Of a DNA stretch of 34,141 bases, positions 17,198-25,202 are shown one piece after another. Below the pieces are notes generated by a model. That model saw only the letters and a list, made by a program, of their open reading frames with translations, had not been told where the DNA came from and searched no databases. Where the stretch lies: contig CAMCZG010000016.1 of assembly GCA_945886445.1 (NCBI GenBank), positions 1-34,141 of the forward strand, written 5' to 3'. Source of the stretch: Bifidobacterium breve (GTDB lineage Bacteria; Actinomycetota; Acidimicrobiia; Acidimicrobiales; Ilumatobacteraceae). Position numbers and translations under genes: made by a program. Numbering within the stretch: position 1 is the stretch's first letter; each line of letters starts with the position of its first letter.

Positions 17198-17878
17198 TTA
17201 GCCATTCCAGCGCGACTGCCCAAAGCGGTAGCCCACGCTGCGTACTGTTTGAATGAGGTTGGCGTGCTCTTCGCCGAGTTTTGCGCGGAGTCGACGAATG
17301 TGCACATCGACCGTGCGAGCACCGCCGTAATACTCGTAACCCCATACTCGCGATAGCAAAATTTCACGTGTGAATACCTTGCCAGGGTTCTGAGCAAGAA
17401 ACTTCAACAGTTCGTATTCCATGTAGGTGAGGTCGAGAGGCTGGCCTTCAAAAGTTGCCTGGTAAGTCTCGAGGTTCAAACTCAGACCTGCGTAGTCGAT
17501 CATCTCTGCTCGCACAACGGCGCTCTCGGAATGAGTGAGATGACGCAAACGTGCTTCTAATTCGCGAGGATGGAATGGGGTGATGCAGAAATCGTCGAAG
17601 TTTTCATCGCGCAACTCCAGTTGCCCAAGTTCAGCACCGGAAATGAGAACCAAGATGGGGCAAGCAAGTGCATCGCGTTTGCGCAGCGCACGACAAAAGG
17701 CCCAAGCCGATTCGGCGTTGTCTTCGCAGTTGACCACAGCACCCGCCCAGCCAGTGGTGGGCTCGTGCTCTAAAGCTTGTTCAGGCGACGACACAGCCTT
17801 CCAGCGGTACCCCGACATGTCGAGGGTTCGGGCAAGGTCGGGGTTTGCCGGTTCGGGATATACAACGATGAATTCCAT
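17198..17878 (-). CDS. glnR: GlnR-type orphan OmpR-family regulator
   Basis: The 226 residues comprise a degenerate receiver (1-110) and an OmpR/PhoB winged helix (about 125-222) with WGYEYYGGARTVDVHIRRLR, very close to actinobacterial GlnR. The receiver lacks the phosphorylation site: the acceptor Asp region reads AVVNCED and the conserved Lys before Pro-Phe is Thr (CITPF). No kinase gene is adjacent. GlnR in actinobacteria controls glutamine synthetase and ammonium uptake genes and works without phosphorylation. Here it lies directly downstream of glnA on the same strand, 14 nt away, which supports the assignment. Confidence 0.87.
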   Translation of the reverse strand: MEFIVVYPEPANPDLARTLDMSGYRWKAVSSPEQALEHEPTTGWAGAVVNCEDNAESAWAFCRALRKRDALACPILVLISGAELGQLELRDENFDDFCITPFHPRELEARLRHLTHSESAVVRAEMIDYAGLSLNLETYQATFEGQPLDLTYMEYELLKFLAQNPGKVFTREILLSRVWGYEYYGGARTVDVHIRRLRAKLGEEHANLIQTVRSVGYRFGQSRWNG

Positions 17879-17892
17879 TGTGGAAAAAAGAC

Positions 17893-19230
17893 CTACAACG
17901 ACCGAAGATAACGATTGAGTTCAAATGGAGTGACCTGTGTTTTGTAGCCACGCCATTCCGCACGTTTATTGCGCAAGAACCATTCAAAAATATGTTCTCC
18001 AAGTGCGCTCGCAACAAGTTCGGAACGTTCCATGATGTCGAGTGCGTCGGCAAGTGATTGAGGTAGTTGTTCGATGCTCAATTTGTTGAGGTCTGCATCG
18101 CTCATTTCAAATAGGTTTGCGTCGGCTTCGACAGGAAGGGTGTAACCCTGTTCAATGCCACGCAGACCGGCCGCAAGGATGACCGAAAATGCGAGGTATG
18201 GGTTAGTGGCTGGGTCGGGCGAACGGTATTCAATGCGTGTTGCCATGGCGTTGCCTTTTTTAGGAACCGGAACGCGAATGAGGCCACTGCGGTTGTTGCG
18301 TGCCCATGAAATATGTACAGGTGCTTCAAAACCAGGAACGAGGCGTTTGTAACTGTTGACAGTTTGGTTGGTGACCGCTGTAATTTCTGCTGCATGGCGT
18401 AAGAGCCCTGCCATAAATGACTTAGCAGTAGGTGACAAGTTGTAGGCGTCTTTTTCATCGTAGAACGCGTTGTCTTCACCTTTAAAGAGAGACAAGTGCA
18501 GGTGCATGCCTGAACCTTGCACTCCTTCAAGAGGTTTTGGCATAAAGGTTGCATGCACGTTGTGCATTGCGGCAACTTCACGCACTGCGAGACGGAAGGT
18601 CATAATGCTGTCGGCCATGGTGAGAGCATCGGTATGACGTAAGTCGATTTCGTGTTGGCTCGGCGCGTCTTCATGGAAACTGTATTCAACGGGGATACCC
18701 ATTGTTTCAAGAGTGCGAATGGTTTCTTTGCGCAATGAAGTTGCGATGTCGGAAGTGGTGAGATCGAAGAAGCCACCTTCATCGAGTGGTTGAGGAAGTT
18801 CACCTTTTTGCGGAGGAGCGAAATAAAAGTATTCAATGTCGGGCGCAATGTAAAATGCATAACCAAGTTTGACGGCGGCATCGAGGTTGCGCTTCAGCAC
18901 TTGGCGCGGGTCGGCATCGAAAGGTGTTCCGTCGAGATTATGAATGTTGCAAAACACGCGTGCTTCAGTTCCCTTGGGGTCGGCCCACGGCAGAACCTCA
19001 AAAGTGTTGGGGTCGGGAATGGCAAGCACGTCGGCTTCTTGCACACGGCTGAAACCTTCAATAGACGAACCGTCGAAGGTCATTCCGTCTTCGAGTGCAT
19101 TTTCTAATTCGGCTGGGCTAATGGCAAACGACTTCAAGTTGCCCAATATGTCGGTGAACCACAGACGAACGAGGCGTACACCGCGTTCTTCCACCGTGCG
19201 TAAAACATATTCACGTTGTTGTTCGAGCAT
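17893..19230 (-). CDS. glnA: Glutamine synthetase type I (GSI-alpha-like)
   Basis: The product makes glutamine from glutamate, ammonia and ATP. The 445-residue protein shows MTFDGSSIEGF, the catalytic HEDAPSQHEIDLR region and the NRSGLIRVP region. At the place of the adenylylated Tyr of GSI-beta enzymes it has Phe (ANLFEM), and its length matches GSI-alpha, so adenylylation is not expected. The frame runs on to 19287, but that part overlaps a terminator hairpin. ATG 19230 has GAGGAG 9 nt upstream. An ATG at 19239 is directly against that ribosome site and less likely. Confidence 0.94.
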   Translation of the reverse strand: MLEQQREYVLRTVEERGVRLVRLWFTDILGNLKSFAISPAELENALEDGMTFDGSSIEGFSRVQEADVLAIPDPNTFEVLPWADPKGTEARVFCNIHNLDGTPFDADPRQVLKRNLDAAVKLGYAFYIAPDIEYFYFAPPQKGELPQPLDEGGFFDLTTSDIATSLRKETIRTLETMGIPVEYSFHEDAPSQHEIDLRHTDALTMADSIMTFRLAVREVAAMHNVHATFMPKPLEGVQGSGMHLHLSLFKGEDNAFYDEKDAYNLSPTAKSFMAGLLRHAAEITAVTNQTVNSYKRLVPGFEAPVHISWARNNRSGLIRVPVPKKGNAMATRIEYRSPDPATNPYLAFSVILAAGLRGIEQGYTLPVEADANLFEMSDADLNKLSIEQLPQSLADALDIMERSELVASALGEHIFEWFLRNKRAEWRGYKTQVTPFELNRYLRSL

Positions 19231-19272
19231 CTCTGACATCTCCTCAGTGTGCCTGTTTTTGCCGTAAATGCG

Positions 19273-19300
19273 AACCGGGGGGCACATTGGCCCCCCGGTT
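19273..19300. terminator. Hairpin between glnII and glnA
   Basis: A perfect 10-bp inverted repeat (arms 19273-19282 and 19291-19300, AACCGGGGGG and its complement) encloses an 8-nt loop. It lies between the glnII stop and the glnA start. On the minus strand, the direction of transcription, the sequence after the hairpin has no long U run, so it may terminate weakly or act as an attenuator or processing site. The plus-strand side is followed by TTTTT, but no gene reads into it from that side. Confidence 0.65.
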
Positions 19301-19325
19301 GCTACTTTTTATGTACGAGAAACGC

Positions 19326-20333
19326 TTATGCAGCGCCACATACGGTCTCAAGAATGAGACGGGTAACGGTGTACGGGTCGACGTTGGCGTTCGGGCGGCG
19401 GTCTTCTGCGTACCCCTTGCCGTCGCGGCCAACTTGCCATGGAATACGTACTGAAGCACCACGGTCTGACACGCCGAAGGAGAACTTGTTGTACGGAGCA
19501 GTTTCGTGCTTTCCGGTGAGACGGCTTGCAATGTCGTCGCCATAGTGGTCGACGTGTTCCATGACGCGCTTGCTGAGGGCTTCACAAGCAGCAGTGATGG
19601 CCTTCAAGTTGGTGTCGTTACGCATTGCCTTGGTGGAGAAGTTGGTGTGTGCACCAGCTCCGTTCCAGTCGCCCTTCATTGGCTTTGCGGCAAATGAGAT
19701 GACTACATCGTAATCTTCAGCGATGCGCTGCAAGAGCCAACGTGCCACGTACATGTGGTCACTGCAGGTTAATGCGTCTGTGGGTCCAATTTGGAATTCC
19801 CACTGACCAGGCATCACTTCGGCATTGGTGCCAGAGATCATGAGACCAGCATCGATACAAGCCTGCGTGTGCTCTTCAATAATTTCACGACCAACAACGC
19901 GGCCTGCGCCAACGCCACAGTAGTAAGGACCTTGTGGAGCAGGGAAACCGCCAACAGGGAAACCAAATGGTGAGCCATCTATGCGCAACATGGTGTATTC
20001 CTGCTCGATGCCGTAGATCATTTCGTGATCGGCGTACTTCTTTGCTTGTTCAGCTAATGCAGCACGAGTGTTCGTTGGGTGTGGGCTGTCGTCTTTTGCT
20101 TGAAGAACATCGCACATCACGAGAATGTTCTTGCCACCACGGATGGGGTCTGGGCAGGAAAAGACAGGGCGCAAAACGCAGTCTGATGATTCGCCACCAG
20201 CTTGTTCTGTTGATGAACCGTCGAATCCCCAAACGGAGATCTTTTCGTCGTCAGCCATGACTTTGGTTTTTGAGCGCAATGTAGGCGTGGGTTTCACACC
20301 GTCGATCCAGATGTATTCGGCCTGAAATGGCAC
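19326..20333 (-). CDS. glnII: Glutamine synthetase type II (eukaryotic-type)
   Basis: The 335-residue enzyme belongs to the GSII family, shorter than GSI. Signatures include AEYIWIDG near the N-terminus, WGFDGSSTEQA, and the C-terminal RPNANVDPYTVT segment. Actinobacteria often carry both GSI and GSII. GTG 20333 is chosen because GAAGGA lies 6 nt upstream and the resulting start aligns with Streptomyces GlnII; in-frame ATG 20348 and TTG 20423 are less likely. It is first of three nitrogen genes in the same direction, with a hairpin before glnA that may separate their expression. Confidence 0.93.
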   Translation of the reverse strand: MPFQAEYIWIDGVKPTPTLRSKTKVMADDEKISVWGFDGSSTEQAGGESSDCVLRPVFSCPDPIRGGKNILVMCDVLQAKDDSPHPTNTRAALAEQAKKYADHEMIYGIEQEYTMLRIDGSPFGFPVGGFPAPQGPYYCGVGAGRVVGREIIEEHTQACIDAGLMISGTNAEVMPGQWEFQIGPTDALTCSDHMYVARWLLQRIAEDYDVVISFAAKPMKGDWNGAGAHTNFSTKAMRNDTNLKAITAACEALSKRVMEHVDHYGDDIASRLTGKHETAPYNKFSFGVSDRGASVRIPWQVGRDGKGYAEDRRPNANVDPYTVTRLILETVCGAA

Positions 20334-20541
20334 GGCAGTTCCTTCCATATGGGTGGTACTGAGCCAAAGCCCAGAAGTGATTGCTCTATGTTGCCAAGAA
20401 GCAGTTTCACTTCCATTTCTCAATTGTTAACTCTGTGTGAAGCATCTATTTCTTTGTAAGGGAAACCTAATACGAGGTGCGTGGGTGAGAGTGAGTTGGG
20501 TAGCCTAAGAACGTGTTGGAAACCCACAAATTAGGCTCTTC
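20334..20541. other. Divergent control region, glnII / nadE
   Basis: This 208-bp gap is among the longest non-coding stretches in the window. On the plus strand TAGCCT (20501-20506) is a candidate -10 box for nadE, giving a leader of about 30 nt. On the minus strand GAAGGA just upstream of GTG 20333 is the glnII ribosome site. GGAAACC occurs twice on the plus strand (from 20461 and from 20518). I could not find a convincing GlnR-type GTnAC-n6-GAAAC pair. No RNA gene is seen. Confidence 0.45.
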
Positions 20542-22203
20542 ATGCCAGGTTCAGCGGTGAGAATAGGTCTTGCACAGGCCAACCCCACTGTGGGCGACCT
20601 GGTGGGCAATGTTGCGTTGATGTTGCGCGAGTACGCAACGGCCGTTGCTGCTGGCTGCGACATTGTGGCATTTCCCGAACTGTGCATCACGGGTTACCCC
20701 CCAGAAGATCTGGTGCTGAAGCCCGGATTTCTTGCCGACAATATGCGTGCACTCAACAGCGTTGTAGAAGCAACAGGCAACTGCATGGCTGTTATTGGTT
20801 TTGTCGATTCAGTTGCTGTTCAAGTTGAGGGCGGTGAAGAGCGCATTCTTTTCAATGCTGCTGCCGTTGTACAAAACGGAAAAATACTAGGTGTTTACCG
20901 TAAACAACTTTTGCCGAACTACAGCGTGTTTGACGAAGAGCGGTATTTCACTCCTGGCCCAAGCATTCAAGATATTTTCACCTGCAACGGTATTCCGTTT
21001 GCCGTTTCTATTTGCGAAGACCTATGGGTAGGCGACCCAACGCAGCAGCAAGCACAACAGGGGGCAAAGTTGTGTATCAGCATTAATGGCTCGCCGTTTC
21101 ATCGCAACAAACCAACTCAACGAGATGAATTGGTATCGAATCGTGCCCGAAGTAACGGTGTTGTCGTTGCATATGTAAATCAAATTGGCGGACAAGACGA
21201 ATTAGTTTTTGATGGTGGTTCGTTAGTTGCCGATGCGCACGGGGTCATTCAGGCTCGCGCTACTTCTTTCTCGGAAGATCTCTTAGTGTGTGACGTGACT
21301 GCACAAGGTGATGTTGTGTGTGTTTCTGCGCAAGGCGAAGCAGATATGACAAGTTCTGAATTAGAGCGTGTACATGCAGCATTGGTGCTTGGTACACGTG
21401 ACTATGTAAAGAAGAACGGTTTCACCGATGTTGTTATTGGGCTCTCTGGCGGAATCGATTCAGCTCTTGTAGCTGCAATTGCTGTAGAGGCGTTAGGCGC
21501 CGAACATGTGCATGGTGTGTCAATGCCTTCGCGGTATTCCAGTGCTGGCTCGAAAGATGATGCGTTTGAACTTGCACAGAACTTAAATATTCCGTATCAG
21601 TCAGTTCCTATTGAGCCAGCCTTTGCGGCGTACTTGTCGATGCTTGAAGAAAGCTTTGCAGGAAAAGCCGAAGATCTCACTGAAGAAAACCTGCAAAGTC
21701 GTGTACGCGGAATGGTGCTGATGGCATTGTCAAACAAGCATGGGTGGATGGTGCTGACCACTGGTAATAAAAGTGAACTTGCTGTGGGCTATTTCACCTT
21801 GTATGGCGACTCGGTTGGTGGCTTTGCAATTATCAAAGATGTTCTCAAAACCACTGTGTATGAACTGTGTGAATGGATAAATAAACGTGCAGGAAAGCCA
21901 CTGATTCCTCGTGCCATCATCGACAAAGCCCCATCAGCAGAGTTGCGACCAGACCAGCGAGATGATCAGTCACTTCCGCCATACGACTTACTCGATGCAA
22001 TTTTGGAAATGTATGTTGAGTTTGACCTCACGGCAAGTGACATCATTGCGCGAGGTTACGATGAAGTACTCGTGCGCCGTATTGCACGACTCGTTGACAT
22101 GAATGAGTACAAGAGGCGGCAGTGCCCGCCAGGAGTGCGAGTGAGCACAAAGGCTTTTGGCAAAGATCGACGATTGCCTATTACCAATCGATACGCCGGT
22201 TAG
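20542..22203 (+). CDS. nadE: Glutamine-dependent NAD+ synthetase
   Basis: The enzyme amidates nicotinate adenine dinucleotide to NAD+. The 553 residues include an N-terminal nitrilase-type glutaminase domain with the triad Glu46 (FPELCITGYP), Lys121 (YRKQLLPNY) and Cys158 (ICEDLW). The C-terminal ATP-pyrophosphatase domain carries the P-loop LSGGIDSA near residue 300. It is the roughly 550-residue form, shorter than the mycobacterial one. The start is ATG 20542; GTG 20557, giving VRIGLAQANPT, is an alternative that matches many family members. It is divergent from glnII, and the glutamine link between the two is suggestive only. Confidence 0.94.
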   Translation: MPGSAVRIGLAQANPTVGDLVGNVALMLREYATAVAAGCDIVAFPELCITGYPPEDLVLKPGFLADNMRALNSVVEATGNCMAVIGFVDSVAVQVEGGEERILFNAAAVVQNGKILGVYRKQLLPNYSVFDEERYFTPGPSIQDIFTCNGIPFAVSICEDLWVGDPTQQQAQQGAKLCISINGSPFHRNKPTQRDELVSNRARSNGVVVAYVNQIGGQDELVFDGGSLVADAHGVIQARATSFSEDLLVCDVTAQGDVVCVSAQGEADMTSSELERVHAALVLGTRDYVKKNGFTDVVIGLSGGIDSALVAAIAVEALGAEHVHGVSMPSRYSSAGSKDDAFELAQNLNIPYQSVPIEPAFAAYLSMLEESFAGKAEDLTEENLQSRVRGMVLMALSNKHGWMVLTTGNKSELAVGYFTLYGDSVGGFAIIKDVLKTTVYELCEWINKRAGKPLIPRAIIDKAPSAELRPDQRDDQSLPPYDLLDAILEMYVEFDLTASDIIARGYDEVLVRRIARLVDMNEYKRRQCPPGVRVSTKAFGKDRRLPITNRYAG

Positions 22204-22212
22204 ACCGAGTAA

Positions 22213-23397
22213 CTAATACTTCTCAGCAACTTTTGCGTGCATAGACACGAGAAGTACTGTTCCTAATGCAAGAAGCCCGGCGCCAATAGCAGCAGGTGGT
22301 ATTCCGTGTTGGTCGTATAAACGTGTTGCAGCAATAGACACAGTGGCGCGACCCAAAGTTCCGGCGCCAATGAGTAACCCCATTCCGCGACCACGTTTAC
22401 CGGGTACGAGTTGAGCACCAAGTGGAAGCAAGCTGACAACTGCAAATTCGAAACCCATGAGCACTATTAATAGACCGATGAGACCAGTGACAATGTTGTG
22501 ACTTGTGAAGGCAATAAGAAGTGCTGCAGGCACCATGAGCGAAGCACCTATAGCGACACTTTTTTCCTTGCCAAGCGCATCGGTGTACTTTGCACTTGAC
22601 GTTGATGCATATAGTTCTACCGCACCGAGGGCAAAACCAACTGTTGCAATATTTGCAGCGGAGTATTTAAAAGTGTCTTCTAACCACGGGCCAAAAGTGA
22701 CGAAAATACATTGGCTTGCACCCATGAGGGTGAAACACGAAGCAATGGCGTACCAACTTCCACGACGCAAGACGCCATGCTCAAGGTGTGTTTCAAGATC
22801 GTCGTTGTGCTCATGAATGGCATCGTCGGTGGCGGGGAGTCGGTTGCTCACAATGAGACCCAAAATGAGTACAGCAATTGCACCTGCCACATAAGCAACA
22901 CGCCAGTTGGTGACCGCGGTAATGAGCCCCATTGTTGTGACGCCCAATAAAAGACCAAGGGCCCACGATGTTTCGGTATACCCAACAACCTTGCTGCGGC
23001 GATTCCATGGAACGTGGTCGGCAACCCACGCACCAAGAGCAACGTCGAAGGCCACCTTGGAGGCAGCAAGAACAATAATGCCCAAGGTGAAAAAAGCGAG
23101 GTGAGGTGCACTCGCAGTAATGAGGGTTCCTAGCGCAACGCCAAAGAGACCGAGCCGCAACGCACGGCGACGCGACATTGCATCAACACGATGCCCAATG
23201 AGCGGCGATGCCAAACCAGTGAGCTCGGCAATGGTTAATGCAATGCCCATTTGCGCGATGGAAACGTTGAAGCCGCGGGCAATGATTGCTAAAAATGGTG
23301 GAGCGAAGCGATAACAGGCATTAGTACCTGTTCGCGCAATGGTGAGCAACGTGACGTGTTGACGCACTGATGGCGAATACGAATCGTCGAACCGCAT
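22213..23397 (-). CDS. Major facilitator superfamily transporter
   Basis: The 394-residue protein has about 12 hydrophobic segments and the MFS layout, with a basic loop after helix 2 (HRVDAMSRRRALRLG, the motif A position) and a central charged loop (about residues 195-210, NDDLETHLEHG). The substrate cannot be told from sequence. It begins 5 nt after the histidine phosphatase stop and is probably co-transcribed with it. It converges on nadE with 9 bp between. Confidence 0.85.
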   Translation of the reverse strand: MRFDDSYSPSVRQHVTLLTIARTGTNACYRFAPPFLAIIARGFNVSIAQMGIALTIAELTGLASPLIGHRVDAMSRRRALRLGLFGVALGTLITASAPHLAFFTLGIIVLAASKVAFDVALGAWVADHVPWNRRSKVVGYTETSWALGLLLGVTTMGLITAVTNWRVAYVAGAIAVLILGLIVSNRLPATDDAIHEHNDDLETHLEHGVLRRGSWYAIASCFTLMGASQCIFVTFGPWLEDTFKYSAANIATVGFALGAVELYASTSSAKYTDALGKEKSVAIGASLMVPAALLIAFTSHNIVTGLIGLLIVLMGFEFAVVSLLPLGAQLVPGKRGRGMGLLIGAGTLGRATVSIAATRLYDQHGIPPAAIGAGLLALGTVLLVSMHAKVAEKY

Positions 23398-23402
23398 GTG
23401 GT

Positions 23403-24008
23403 TTAGAGTGTGTCGCTAGTAGTGGTGTTGCGCAAAATATTGACAGAGTCCGACACCTCAAAGCGTCCATCGTGATGCACCGTGAACCAACAACCTTCGA
23501 GGTTGCGATGATTGCGTTGATCGGGGTAGCCAAGTGTGCGGCGCATGACACGAATGATGCCACTGTGGGTGACCACGAGCCCCATTGCTCCGGGGTGGTC
23601 TCGTGAAATATCACAGAGCGCGCTACTGACGCGAGCAAAAACTTCATGGTCTGGCTCGTACCCAGGGGGACGCATGTCATGTTCGACGTAGCCAGGAAAC
23701 TTCTTGTCGATTTCCCGCCGGGTGAGACCCTGCCATGGGCCAACGTTGATTTCTCGTAAGCCAGGGTGTGGGGGCAGAACGCTGAGGCCCATTTCGTCAG
23801 CAATGAGGTTGGCGGTTTCGCTTGCTCGTTGGAGATCGCTAGAGATGATGAGGTCAAAGACGCCGAGGCGGCGAGCTGCATTGCGTGCTTGTTTGCGACC
23901 TTCTGGCGAGAGTGGCGAATCGGCATGCCCCTGCATTTTCCCGAGAGCATTCCATTCGGATTGCCCGTGACGAACGAGCAAAAGGCGAGCGGAAGCTATT
24001 TCAGGCAC
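23403..24008 (-). CDS. Histidine phosphatase (phosphoglycerate mutase-like)
   Basis: The 201-residue protein has the phosphohistidine motif LLLVRHGQSEWN (catalytic His14), GLREINVGPWQG with the acid residue, and the second His in VVTHSGIIRV. It is in the CobC/GpmB-like group; the substrate is open. A much longer frame exists upstream, but GTG 24008 gives a family-size protein and is 7 nt after a TAACCT box. ATG 24047 is an alternative start. A phosphoglycerate mutase-like gene is also found near mshA in mycobacteria. Confidence 0.87.
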   Translation of the reverse strand: MPEIASARLLLVRHGQSEWNALGKMQGHADSPLSPEGRKQARNAARRLGVFDLIISSDLQRASETANLIADEMGLSVLPPHPGLREINVGPWQGLTRREIDKKFPGYVEHDMRPPGYEPDHEVFARVSSALCDISRDHPGAMGLVVTHSGIIRVMRRTLGYPDQRNHRNLEGCWFTVHHDGRFEVSDSVNILRNTTTSDTL

Positions 24009-24064
24009 GACTTGCAGGTTATTGGCTGAAAGGGCAACAGATTTCATTCTGTACGCTCTCATTG
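24009..24064. promoter_or_regulatory. Divergent promoter region, histidine phosphatase / moaD-like
   Basis: TAACCT on the minus strand (24016-24021) lies 7 nt before GTG 24008. TACGCT on the plus strand (24052-24057) lies 7 nt before ATG 24065. Neither start has a Shine-Dalgarno site. Confidence 0.5.
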
Positions 24065-24304
24065 ATGGCAACTTTGCGACTTTTTGCATCGGCCCGAGAG
24101 GCTGCAGGGTGCGGGAGCGATACTTTTCCCGAAAAATCGGTAGGTGCTCTCCTCGATGCGGCCGTTGGGCGCTACGGAACTGGCTTTGCCGAGGTGCTTG
24201 CCACGTGTCGAGTGTGGCGCAATGGAGAAGAAGCAGACCGAGAAACGGCGCTGCAAGACAGCGACGAAGTGGCTGTCCTTCCCCCGGTTTCCGGTGGGCT
24301 CTAG
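24065..24304 (+). CDS. MoaD/ThiS-family sulfur carrier protein
   Basis: The 79-residue beta-grasp protein matches MoaD in length and pattern, with RLFASAREAAG at the start and VAVLPPVSGG near the end. In working sulfur carriers the Gly-Gly is the C-terminus and is thiocarboxylated. Here one extra residue, Leu79, follows Gly77-Gly78, so activation would need trimming by a peptidase. Other molybdopterin genes are not in the window, so a cysteine or thiamin-type sulfur carrier role is also possible. Confidence 0.83.
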   Translation: MATLRLFASAREAAGCGSDTFPEKSVGALLDAAVGRYGTGFAEVLATCRVWRNGEEADRETALQDSDEVAVLPPVSGGL

Positions 24305-24332
24305 AGTACGCATATCGCAACTTTTCGAGATC

Positions 24333-24338
24333 TAGGTT
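24333..24338 (+). promoter_or_regulatory. -10 box for rsiG-like gene
   Basis: TAGGTT lies 9 nt before the ATG at 24348, in the 43-bp gap after the moaD-like gene. No ribosome site is visible. Confidence 0.45.
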
Positions 24339-24347
24339 TTTGACGCC

Positions 24348-24824
24348 ATGAATCCTGCATCGCTCACACTTCCAGAACTGCGCTCGTTGCGTACTGACCT
24401 TCAAAATGAAGAAGACGCAGTGTCATTTGTGCGACGCCTTGCACAAGGTCGACTCGATGTGGTGCGTGAAGAGAAACAAAAACGTGGAGCAGGAAAGTCT
24501 CTCGACGCCCGACCAGAACAATTGGCAGCAGTATTTGGTCAGCAACAAGGTGGAGGCTCTGCGCGTCCACCACGAGATACTGAAGTTCCTGCGCATCATC
24601 CGCGCTTAGCGGAGCTCACTGCACTGTGCGATACCTTCCATTTCGCCGACTTCGCAGAACTCTCATTGGAAGAACTTGATGCGCTCGTTGCCGCATTGGA
24701 AGCTTTTGAAATGGTGCAGTCGACAGATCGCAAATCACTCTTTGGACAAATTGATGCATTGAGTGCTGAACTTGTGGCTCGCTACAAAAATGGCGGAGCC
24801 AACATCAATTCTTTGTTGGAATAA
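24348..24824 (+). CDS. RsiG-like anti-sigma factor with c-di-GMP signature
   Basis: The 158-residue, mostly helical protein resembles Streptomyces RsiG, which holds the sigma factor WhiG inactive when c-di-GMP is bound. The RsiG signature E(X)3S(X)2R(X)3Q(X)3D is present exactly at Glu22, Ser26, Arg29, Gln33 and Asp37 (in FVRRLAQGRLD). The second copy, Glu121, Ser125, Arg128, Phe132 and Asp136, differs only by Phe for Gln. A low-complexity Gln/Gly loop (about 65-75) lies between them. The C-terminus (ARYKNGGANINSLLE) also resembles RsiG. No WhiG-like sigma gene is in the window. The stop overlaps the next ATG by one base. Confidence 0.78.
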   Translation: MNPASLTLPELRSLRTDLQNEEDAVSFVRRLAQGRLDVVREEKQKRGAGKSLDARPEQLAAVFGQQQGGGSARPPRDTEVPAHHPRLAELTALCDTFHFADFAELSLEELDALVAALEAFEMVQSTDRKSLFGQIDALSAELVARYKNGGANINSLLE

Positions 24825-25195
24825 TGGACCAACGTCTCTTTGAACTTGGCGAATTCATTCGGGTTCGTCGCGAAGCTGCTCAGCAGTCCATCAGAGACCT
24901 CTCGCGCATCGCCGGTATTTCTAACCCCTACTTGTCGCAAATTGAGCGAGGCTTGCGCAAGCCTTCAGCCGATATTTTGCAGCAAATAGCCAAGGCACTA
25001 CAGATTTCAGCGGAAACTTTGTATGTTCAAGCGGGCATATTAGATGGCGATGCCGAGCGCTTTTCTGAGCACAACCCGGTGGTCAAGACCGACTCGGTAG
25101 AGGCAGCAATTCAAGGCGATGCGCAACTCTCAGGGGTCCAAAAAGAGACTCTTTTAAGCGTCTATCGGTCATATGTAAATCCGCCGATAGGTTGA
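24824..25195 (+). CDS. XRE-family helix-turn-helix regulator
   Basis: The 123 residues include an N-terminal Cro/C1-type helix-turn-helix (about 7-65; SIRDLSRIAGISNPYLSQIERG is too long to be chance, and only its core DLSRIAGIS...YLSQIE is needed for the call). The C-terminal half is short and unassigned (ends SVYRSYVNPPIG). The ATG shares one base with the rsiG-like stop (TAATG), so the two are translationally coupled. The regulator may act in the same pathway as the anti-sigma protein, but its targets are unknown. Confidence 0.85.
   Translation: MDQRLFELGEFIRVRREAAQQSIRDLSRIAGISNPYLSQIERGLRKPSADILQQIAKALQISAETLYVQAGILDGDAERFSEHNPVVKTDSVEAAIQGDAQLSGVQKETLLSVYRSYVNPPIG
25188..25193 (+). promoter_or_regulatory. 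-10 box for leaderless mshA
   Basis: TAGGTT lies 9 nt before the mshA ATG at 25203 and overlaps the last codons of the XRE gene. No Shine-Dalgarno site is visible. Confidence 0.45.
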
Positions 25196-25202
25196 CCTTT
25201 CC

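Noticed and set aside
19231-19287. Longer N-terminus of GlnA (start MCPPVRIYG)
   Set aside because: It would be coded by the intergenic hairpin, and a good ribosome site supports ATG 19230.
20424-20500. Possible GlnR box (GTTAAC and GAAAC-like elements)
   Set aside because: Spacing and bases do not match GTnAC-n6-GAAAC; too weak to call.
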